Of a stretch of DNA of 64,000 bases, positions 56,643 through 64,000 are shown in pieces. The position numbers and the translations under genes were made by a program. The notes beneath the pieces are model-generated. The model was given only the letters and a program-made list of their open reading frames with translations, did not search any database and had not been told where the DNA came from. Positions within the stretch are counted from its first letter, which is position 1; each line of letters opens with the position of its first letter. This DNA is from Linanthus parryae (taxonomy: Eukaryota > Streptophyta > Magnoliopsida > Ericales > Polemoniaceae): the NCBI GenBank assembly GCA_023055425.1, contig JALGPY010000008.1, positions 9,062,501 to 9,126,500 of the forward strand, read 5' to 3'.

Positions 56643-57262
56643 TATCCGGCGGGGTTGGAAGCCATATGAACCATTCTAGTCCTCTACATCAATTTCAATA
56701 CTTTTGCTTGGTGCTTACAGTTCTGTAAGTTCAAAATGATAATTGCTCAGGGCTATTTAGTACCCTCCAATCACTCAAAATAAAAAATAAAAATGTAACA
56801 AAAATCATGTGCATATATACAATTTGAGACCAGTGTTGAGCTTAAATCAAAACCTAAAGTAGGATGTAATAATAAATCACTTTTCCAAGATCCTCTAAAA
56901 CCAACAAACTTTAGAACAAGCAGTCACACAAAATACAATAAAATAGCACACATCATAAGCATTTTGCTCCTACTCATATCAATGTGATGACACGTCACAT
57001 ACACATTTAATTGTATACATTTTACAGAAACTGTGGTAAATGAAGATGGTTCTCTGACAATTGAGAAAATAGACCAATTCAAAAGCTTCACAAGGCATAG
57101 ATTTGGAACCCATGCTCGTAGGTACGTAGTCATGAGACTTCTAATAATACTCTATTCACTGTGCATGAGAAGAAAAATAATAATGAGAAATAAATGTCTA
57201 AAAGAAATTCCAGAAACAAGGAGTTGCTAAATTTCTATGAAGTACAAACAAAATCACAGTAA
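56643..57262. other. 3' flank of the middle WEX pseudogene
   Basis: No gene. From about 56697 it is homologous to 62210-62772, the flank of the right-hand copy, showing that the duplicated unit included this non-coding DNA. Confidence 0.6.
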
Positions 57263-57500
57263 TCAAATTTGTTTCGGTTCTTCACTTTTATAATCAAGCA
57301 AATCTGGAAGACTCCTCAGTGCCTACGACAATGTCCAAATAAAAGGTGACTGTAACTCAAGATAGAAGAAAACAATTGATATACAAGCACCATGAGAGTT
57401 CACATTTACCTCGTAAAGAAACCAAGAAGCAAAAGCAACTGTTGCAGTATAAAATATTGGTCTCCCAGTTTCCCAGACTGATCTTTCCTGGCTTTGGAAG
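57263..57500 (-). pseudogene. WEX pseudogene fragment (exons 5 and 6 only)
   Basis: Exon 6 equivalent at 57322-57263 reads ALRSLPDLLDYKSEEPKQI then stop. Exon 5 equivalent at 57500-57410 begins LPKPGKISLGNWETNIL, then loses 20 bases covering the LSKGQLEYAATD region, so the Exo III motif and the frame are gone. Intron DNA continues to about 59220, interrupted by a 1.1-kb PIF element. Exons 1-4 are absent; unrelated retroelement DNA follows. Not functional. Confidence 0.88.
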
Positions 57501-58262
57501 CTGTACATTCAAAAATTTCAAATTGAATCTCTTACTGATATGTTCACAACATACGGCAACTTGCATATAGAGAAAATGAGAAAAATACTCGAAACTTCCT
57601 TTCTTGTTTCAGAGTTACTTTACGTGTTTACATAGTGGTACATTCGAAAAACAAAGGGAGTAAATGGAGGAACGAATTAACATAGGAGCTAGTTATTATA
57701 GTTGTATTGTTTAATCCAGAAAATGAATAAATAGTAATAAGGAGTTCCTGCTTTACTCAATACAGTAAATAGTATTCACCAAGCCAAATGACTCTTTCCC
57801 ATTGAATTACTCTAACTCAGTTACGGCCTTAATTAAAATCCAAAGTCTAATTCCTGACTAATTGTTTACGACTTATGTAGTGAGTCTAAACTAATTTAGG
57901 GCTAGTTTGGGAATGTTGTGGCGGTGCTAGAAAGCTGCAGCGCGAAAACACAGTGGAAAAGCTGCTATGAATTCTTGATAAAATGTTGTTTGGTAAATAT
58001 TACGTAAAAGCTGCTGTGAAATATTGATATAGTAATTTTTTGTTTGGTAAAATCAACTGTGAAGTTGCTGTGAGAGGGTAAAATGATAAAAGTATATGAC
58101 ACGTGTCAAATCTATAAAGATAACTATTGATATTTAAAAAATTGTAAGGTTAAAATCGGTTGTAGATAAATTAATCAAAAGCACTTTCTGGAAAACTGCT
58201 GTGGGACAGCAGAAACTGTCCTGAAAAGCAGAAATTTTATTTTTACAAAACACACTAAGACT

Positions 58263-58957
58263 TAGGGGTGTAAGCGGCGGTTTGGTGCGGTTTGTGCGAA
58301 AATCATAAACCAAACCGAATACTTCGGTTTACTAATTTTGTAACCAAAGCAAACCATTTGAAAGAATGAACCGAACCGAACCAAACCAATTTTTTCGGTT
58401 TGATTCGGTTCGGTCCGGTCGGTTTGCACAAACATTATTGAATGGATATTATAATATTGTATTTTCAACGAATTTCAAATTTAAGAGAGAAAGAGATGAA
58501 ACTAGGGTGATATCTCAAGTGGTAGAGCATTGGAAGCCCCTGCATGAGTTCCCTGGTTCAAACCCGGTTGACGACTAAATAATTTTTCAAAAAAAAGAGT
58601 GAAAGAGATTAAATAGACGTAAAAAAAACTTGCAAGACTATCGTTTACGATGGAACGTGAGAGAAATGAAAAATATTAAGATTAATATGATGATTTTAAT
58701 TGAATCTATCTACTTGTGTTCTATATTTTTAGACTATTTAATTTAATTTATGCAATATATATTTTAATAAAAGTACATTAGGCACATATCGGTTCGGTTC
58801 GGTTTGGTGCGGTGTGATATTTTTACAAACCAAAAACCGAACCGATTAGACCGGTTTGTGAAAATTTGAACCATCCATAAATCGAACATCTAAAAAAACG
58901 TCCAAAACCAAGGGCATCGGTTTGGTTCGGTCGGTTTAACCGGTTTATTCGGTTTTC
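58263..58957. mobile_element. hAT-like non-autonomous repeat nested in the PIF element
   Basis: Ends AGGGGTGTAAG and, inverted, AGGGTGTAAGG. Both subterminal zones are packed with cggtttggtt / aaccgaaccg phrases. Short GGGTGTAA ends are common in plant hAT MITEs. I could not find an 8-bp target duplication, so the class is tentative. Confidence 0.5.
58501..58600 (+). mobile_element. short tRNA-derived SINE
   Basis: Box A-like tatctcaagtggtagagc at about 58511-58528 and box B GGTTCAAACCC at about 58555-58565, with tRNA-like spacing, then a short body and an A run (about 58589-58596). Flanks agagaaagagatga (left) and agagtgaaagagatta (right) look like an imperfect target duplication. The degenerate box A and the A tail argue against a functional tRNA gene. 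Confidence 0.65.
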
Positions 58958-59221
58958 CTTACACCCTGCTTCTGCTGTCGGAAAGCAGCTGTGCTGGCAG
59001 CAGAAGCATTCCCAAACTCACCCTTACTCCGTCATTTTACCAATTGCAATGAGAGGCATGTGATGTTTGAGAAATAAAAGCACCTGATTCATCATCAATA
59101 TCAAGTTAGTGATGTTTTTAACTTTTGGATATTGGTTCATTAGAACTGATACCTCTCTGACTATCTGGATCTTGAATATTTGGTATTTGTTAGTTATGCA
59201 TGTTTATCTATCTAAATAATA

Positions 59222-60010
59222 GGTGCAACGTAAGGACTCGCCGTTGCCAACATAAACTCAAAACGGTGGGACTGGATGCAACAATAAGGATAGATGCTCA
59301 GCCATCGTAGGGTGAATAAAGTTATGTGTACTACCTCCGTCGATAAGGACATGCACACACACATCACCAATAGTACCTGTCAGCGAACTCAGAGTCCATT
59401 CGCCGCCCTAGCGCCGTGGATTCCGCCTGCAATTTGTCGGTCTTGGCCGTCATATCCTTCTGTAAGTTGTTGAAGGCTAAGATTGTATCGTCCAGAGAAA
59501 GAGGGGTTTTGACCGGCGGCGAAGTTGCTGCAGTTTCCACCATGATTTCCGGCGGGGAAAGAGATCTAGGCGTCGTCGCGGAGATGCACCGTCCGACGAG
59601 CAAAGCACCAAGATGATACCTCTAGGGTATCGATCGGGACCGTAACCAGGAAGAGAAGGGGGACGGGAGAGAAGAGAGAGAGAAAAAAAAATTAGGTAAT
59701 GATAATTTTCTTATTAATTTTTTTAAGAAAATTACACCATTTTATACCTCTAACCCTGACGGTTCGACATAGTCCTAGTCCGAGTAAAGAACCGTAAAGA
59801 AACCTTGTACAAAACAGAAAATTCAACCCGCTACCTATCACAATTCAAAATACTAAGTGTATCGACTAAACAAAAATAATCTAACGTTTAACATAATCTT
59901 TGAGATATAACGGAGGACCCACACTACGTTTGGGTCGCACAGAAATAGGAACTTCTGGAGTTGCAGAATCGTCATCACTAGCACTGTCCTCGTCTGTAGG
60001 GGCCTGAACA
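59222..60010 (-). mobile_element. Ty3/gypsy remnant: pol tail, LTR-like spacer, gag start, protease
   Basis: In minus order: 60010-59881 encodes VRPKRSVGPPLYLKDYVKR and stop, like the extreme C-terminus of gypsy pol. About 230 bp of LTR-like AT-rich DNA with a tataaaatgg box follows. Then comes a ggtatcatcttggtgc sequence and a gag start (59603-59364, with PLSLDDTILAFNNLQKDM), fused by deletion to a protease piece (VLIDGGSTHNFIHPTMAEHL, then VYVGNGESLRC; about 59365-59222). Strongly deleted and inactive. Confidence 0.6.
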
Positions 60011-60819
60011 ACCGTATCAAGAAGAATGCCCCAGCTATAATGTGGAAGACTGGTTGAAGGCTTTGGTTTTTGATCCTCAAGAGGAGGAATACAATGGGCA
60101 CAAAGCAAAGTATACGGCCATCATCATTTTGGATCAGCTTTGGAAAGTCAGAAATGAGAGCTGGAGTCAACCTAACAGCAAAAATGAACCAACATGATTG
60201 AATGGTATTCTAAAAAAGGTGGAGGAGGCTTACTTTGAGTTATTTTGCTTTGAGGCTGATTTGGTGGACAATCCCAGAAGTGATCAACCCGGTGTATGGG
60301 TACCTCTAGAAGAAGACATTATCAAGATAAATGTGGATGCCAGCATAAAGCAAAAGTCTGTAGGTTTAAGCTACCTTTGTAGGAATAGTGAAGTTGAAGC
60401 CATCACAACCCAAGGTTTGGCAGAAATTGATATGGAAATTATGGATGTTGAACTGATGGCCATTGAAATAGCTATCAATACCATCACCAAAAGTAATTGG
60501 AGTAAGGTGGTTATTGAATCTGACTGCAAAGTGGTGGTTGAAGCTTGTAAAAATCCTTCTAAGGCCCACTAGAAGTGGAGGAATAGAGCTGAAGCTGTCC
60601 ACAAATGGTTGATGACCCACAGATCTTATGAACTCGTATTTTGCAAGAGACAATGCAATGCAGCAGCTCATACTGCAGCAAATTGGTTTAGAAGTAATCT
60701 CTTTTCTGGTTTTGTAAATCTGGAGTTGGTGCCAGATCCTATCTGTAAAGCCATTCGGCTGGATAAAATGCGTTCTTCTCTTTTGGTTTAACGGAAATCT
60801 AGTTTATCAAAAAAAAAAA
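60011..60819 (+). pseudogene. 5'-truncated LINE 3' end (RNase H) with poly(A)
   Basis: Reads EDWLKALVFDPQEEEYNGHK and IIILDQLWKVRNESWSQPN, then, after a TGA near 60197, an RVT_3-type RNase H: DIIKINVDASIKQKSVGLSY, DVELMAIEIAINTI, VVIESDCKVVVEACKNPS. A TAG at about 60570 interrupts it before HKWLMTHRSYELVFCKRQCN and AAHTAANWF. It ends with an A run at about 60809-60819, the expected LINE tail. Confidence 0.8.
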
Positions 60820-60928
60820 GAGTGTTCTTGTTGAGGATATAGTAAATTTATAGCGGTGAGTTATGTAATCATACGAAAGAGATTTTTACAATAGACATTT
60901 AAATATGTTGAGGATTTATAGACATGTA

Positions 60929-61173
60929 CCACTTATATTTCTTCTCTGTTAGTTTATTTTATTTTTTGACACTATTCATTGGGTCACTTTGACATAGTGA
61001 TTTGAATAGCAAAACAATACATAAATTCGGTAATCTTTGCATGATCTTACTCTACAACACTACAGAAAATTTGCCAAAAAATTACATCGTTTTGTTACCC
61101 AACTCATCGAGTCAAAGTGGCCAATTACAAATTGAAAAGTCAAACGGAGATGAAAGAGAAGAAACAGAGGTTG
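60929..61173. mobile_element. Stowaway-like MITE (copy 4)
   Basis: TA on both sides (60927-60928 and 61174-61175 as GTA). Arms CCACTTATATTTCTTCTC and, inverted, CAACCTCTGTTTCTTCTC. The interior matches the other copies (gggtcactttgaca ... gagtcaaagtggcc). 245 bp. Confidence 0.85.
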
Positions 61174-61424
61174 TATCTCTCAATGGATGGTAAAGTTTTC
61201 ACTTTTTGAGGAGCTAGGTAATATGACAGTTTCCTTTAAACGGTTATCCAACCGGTTACATCTTAGCTAACTCGCACGAGCTACGAATAATTGTCCAACT
61301 AGCCGTCGTGCAACGTCTATTTAGTATGTGCAACTTTTGGTGTTACGTCTTGTTAGCTTGCAGATCTCCACGTCGTGTTGACTCGGTCTCTTGGGACCAT
61401 TGATATACCAATATCAACCTCTTT

Positions 61425-61584
61425 GAGTCTACAATTGTTTGTATATATTTAGTCACGACCGCACTGTAATGAGAGGGTAAACACGTACACGGCTAAATTG
61501 GGTCGAGTTTACAGTTGTTTGTACAAATTTAGTTACGACCGCGTTGTAATGAGTGAGCAAAGACGCACAAAGCTAAACATGTGG
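61425..61584. repeat. tandem duplication, 2 x 80 bp, diverged
   Basis: 61425-61504 and 61505-61584 align end to end: gagt(c/t)tac.a.ttgtttgta, then tttagt(c/t)acgaccgc, then tgtaatgag. Divergence is roughly 20%, so it is an old duplication. The flanking 61174-61424 holds no gene that I can support. Confidence 0.75.
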
Positions 61585-61663
61585 ATCCTCTTATCCAAAA
61601 AAAAAAGGTGAAACACTTGTGGAAATGAATGTAGGCTATACTGACTATATGTTTATTGCTTGC

Positions 61664-62053
61664 TCAGAGTGCGCTTGGGTCCAATAAAATGGGTTTACCT
61701 AGTTCAAAAATGTGACATTCGTCACATAGTTGCTTTTCCGCTGCCAGTGCCACAGCGCGCAATGGTTCGCTAGGCGACCCAAGTTGAGTATATTGTCTCT
61801 GGGGATCGCATAAGGGGATCGCATAAGTCCCTGCAAGGCGTCTGGCAAAATCTAGAAAATCTGCTTGGAACCTGGCTGCAAGAACCTTATCGCCGGCCGT
61901 GATCACAGAAGTTGCTGTGGTCTCGGGTAAGATTTCCCCAAAGAAGAGCGTGTGGATGTCTCTCAGGTCCCGTACCATCCTCGTGTTTGGGCTTCCACCA
62001 CAATCCACAGTCCCTTGCGAGGAGGGTTCACCACAACATCGCAGTCCCCGCAC
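61664..62053 (-). CDS. hypothetical ORF, 129 aa, unrecognised
   Basis: Open for 130 codons with relatively high GC and protein-like composition (HTLFFGEILPETTATSVITA, ARFQADFLDFARRLAGTYAI, AVALAAEKQLCDECHIFELG). It contains a 13-base direct duplication (aaggggatcgcat), translated as IPLCD-P. The displayed start is not an ATG-supported one, so it is probably a piece of a longer, decayed or captured coding region. I do not recognise a family. Confidence 0.3.
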   Translation of the reverse strand: MRGLRCCGEPSSQGTVDCGGSPNTRMVRDLRDIHTLFFGEILPETTATSVITAGDKVLAARFQADFLDFARRLAGTYAIPLCDPQRQYTQLGSPSEPLRAVALAAEKQLCDECHIFELGKPILLDPSAL

Positions 62054-62772
62054 CTCTCCCGCTGCTAGCGGGGTCTTTGATCCTCACCGTATAATTGTCC
62101 AGATTGAGTATGTCCCCATGCCAGGCTTTTTACTCATAGTATTCGGCTAAACCCTTTAGTAAACCAATGAGGAGATGCCTAACCTCCTCTGATGGTATCT
62201 ACCTACTTTAGAGTTCAGTAAGTTAAAAATGATAATTGCTCAGGTCTATATTTAGTTGCCTCCAATTACTCAAAATAATAAATAAAAATGTCACAAAAAT
62301 GATGTGCATCTATAAAATTTGAGACCATGTTGAGCTTAAATCAAATAATAAGTAGGGTGTAATAATAAATCACTTTTCCACTCACGAATTCACGCAGTAC
62401 CTTGAGGCATGGTCCTCTAAAACCAACAAACTTTAGAGCAAGTAGTCACACAGAATACAATGAAATAGCGCACAGGATAAGCATTTTGCTCCTACTCATA
62501 TCAATGCGATGATACGTCATACACACATTTAATTGTATACATGTTGCAGAAACTGGGGTAAATGAAGATGGCTCTCTGACCATTGAGAAAATAGATAAAT
62601 TCAAAAGTTGCATAGGGCATAGATATGCTCGTACGTAGTCATGAAACTTCTAATAAAACTCAATCTCACTAAGCATGAGAAGAAAATTAAAATGAGAATT
62701 AAATGTTCTAAAAGAAATTCCAGAAACAAGGAGTTGCTAAATTTCCATGAGGTACAAACAACTTCACAATAA
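62054..62772. other. 3' flank of the right-hand WEX copy
   Basis: No gene. From about 62210 it matches 56697-57262, and from about 62640 it also matches the flank of the intact gene (15150-15270). Confidence 0.6.
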
Positions 62773-64000
62773 TCAAACTTGTTCCGGTTCTTCACTTTTA
62801 TAGTCAGGCGGATCTGGAAGACTCCTCAGTGCCTACAACAATGACCGATTGAAAGACGACTATTACTGAGGAATCAGGATAGAAGAAAACAATTGATAGA
62901 CGAACAAGCACCATGAGAGTTCCCATTTACCTCGTAAAGAAACCATGAAGCAAAAGCATCTGTTGCGGCATATTCCAGTTGTCCTTTAGACAAAATATTG
63001 GTCTCCCAGTTTCCCAGCCTGATCTTTCCTGGCTTTGGAAGCTCTACGTTCAAAGAATTTGAATTGAATCTCTTACTAATATGTTCACAACATACGGCAA
63101 CTTGCATCTAGAGAAAATGAGAAAAATGCTCGAAACTTCCTTTTTTTTGTTTCAGAGTTACTTTACGTGTTTACATATGGGTACATTCGAGAAACAAAGG
63201 GAGTAAATTGAGGAACGCGTTAAAGTATGAGCTAGTTATTATAGATGTATTGTTTAACAAAAAATAATGAATAGTTATAAGGAGTTCCTGCTTTACTCAA
63301 TACAGTAAATATTATTCACCAAGCCAAAGGATTCTTTCCCATTGCTCTTACTCAGTTACGGCCGTAATTAACATCCAAATTCTAATTTCAGACTAATTGT
63401 CTAAGGTTTATGTAGCAAGTCTAAACTAATTTACTCCGTCATTTTACCAATTGCAATGAGAGGCATGTGATGTTTGAGAAACAAAAGCACCTGATTCATC
63501 ATCAATATCAAGTTAGTGATGTTTTTAACTTTTGGATATTGGGTTCATTAGAACTACCTATCTGACTATCTGGAGTCTTGAATATTTGGTATTCGTTAGT
63601 TATGCATGTTTATCTATCTAAATACAAGGAATAAATTATTATATGACGTAAACCTGATGCAGGATTAGTATCTGACTTTGCAACTACAATCGGGAAATAA
63701 GATAATCTTATGATTGAATGTCAACCTATTTGCACGTAACCAATTCACACAGTGATGCCAGACTCCACCATTTCTTTGGATCTCCACCAAGCTTTCGGCT
63801 GGCCAGGGGAGACAGATCTTCCAGATCTTTTATAGATACATTATAATCTTTAACAACCTTGTAAGCATCATTTGCAATTCCCACTCCAACCTATGCATGT
63901 GAAAGGAACCACTTTAATGAATAAACAAGACTAGAATCCAGAATCAATCAATCAACCAAGAGGAACGAGGAATGTGTTACTGTGTCAGATTATGACTTTC
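62773..64000 (-). pseudogene. second WEX copy, partial at window edge, premature stop at end of exon 4
   Basis: Exon 6 equivalent 62832-62773 (ALRSLPDPPDYKSEEPEQV, stop), exon 5 equivalent 63041-62931 (LPKPGKIRLGNWETNILSKG, then YAATDAFASWFLYE), exon 4 equivalent 63890-63726, all with GT-AG borders and the same lengths as in the intact gene. The last codon of exon 4 is TAG where the intact gene has CAG (minus strand; plus 63726-63728). The mRNA would end at codon 264, before the Exo III Tyr and Asp, so no active exonuclease is expected. Exons 1-3 lie beyond the window. Confidence 0.85.

Larger units (their letters stand above)
57899..59023. mobile_element. PIF/Harbinger-type non-autonomous element, 1125 bp, with nested elements
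   Basis: Ends GGGCTAGTTTGGGAATG and, inverted, GGGTGAGTTTGGGAATG. TTA duplicated on both sides (57896-57898 and 59024-59026). The homologous copy at 63430 reads straight through the empty site. Subterminal arms contain repeated agctgctgtg / cagcagaagc phrases. No transposase; it contains a hAT-like repeat and a SINE. Confidence 0.88.

Noticed and set aside
58501..58580. Functional tRNA gene
   Set aside because: Box A is degenerate, the stems do not close into a clear cloverleaf, and an A run and flanking repeats follow. It is a SINE head.

Overview
This is a eudicot-type plant nuclear window. The evidence is intron-rich genes with GT-AG junctions and plant-type elements: Ty1/copia, chromodomain and Tat-type Ty3/gypsy, a plant LINE with DUF4283/zinc-knuckle ORF1, Stowaway and PIF/Harbinger MITEs and a tRNA-derived SINE. 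I saw no prokaryotic or organellar operons, and I do not assign a species.

The one confident host gene is a Werner-like 3'-5' exonuclease (WEX type) on the minus strand, 15271-20715. It has six exons and predicts 320 residues with the full DEDDy catalytic set. Two decayed relatives follow in the same orientation: a fragment at 57263-57500 with a 20-base deletion in exon 5, and a copy running off the right edge (62773-64000) whose exon 4 ends in an in-frame TAG. The window is therefore a WEX tandem array that transposons have pulled apart.

Layout. 1-7637: MITE end, a possible spliced transcript of unknown nature, a CACTA-like remnant, and a copia 3' end with its LTR (4990-6700). 7638-14968: a decayed copia element (TSD GGTAG) hit by four later insertions, two of them Stowaway MITEs. 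15271-20715: WEX, with a PIF-type MITE in intron 1 and a Stowaway 123 bp upstream of its start codon. 21648-22487 continuing at 56586: an unrecognised GC-rich coding-like unit between 30-bp direct repeats. 22488-56580: a 34-kb nest splitting that unit. 56643-64000: WEX pseudogenes mixed with a PIF element (carrying a SINE), gypsy and LINE remnants and another Stowaway.

The nest is resolved by its target duplications. The outer element is a plus-strand chromodomain gypsy with 2.94-kb LTRs (TSD AGCGG), about 12.45 kb once its guests are removed. A 5.9-kb LINE (26201-32108, minus, TSD CATTTGGGA) sits in its leader. A 15.7-kb Tat-lineage gypsy (37856-53574, minus, TSD ACAGT) sits just behind its pol. 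The Tat element looks young: the two 625-bp LTRs look identical by eye, and gag-protease and pol are open and in one frame, separated by a single UGA. Its 8-kb 3' region holds a tandem array of 54-56 bp units and, on the opposite strand, an apparently intact five-coding-exon gene of about 1263 codons with a plant mobile domain. That antisense gene is the most interesting object in the window. The outer element also carries antisense ORFs in its leader, one directly behind a TATA box.
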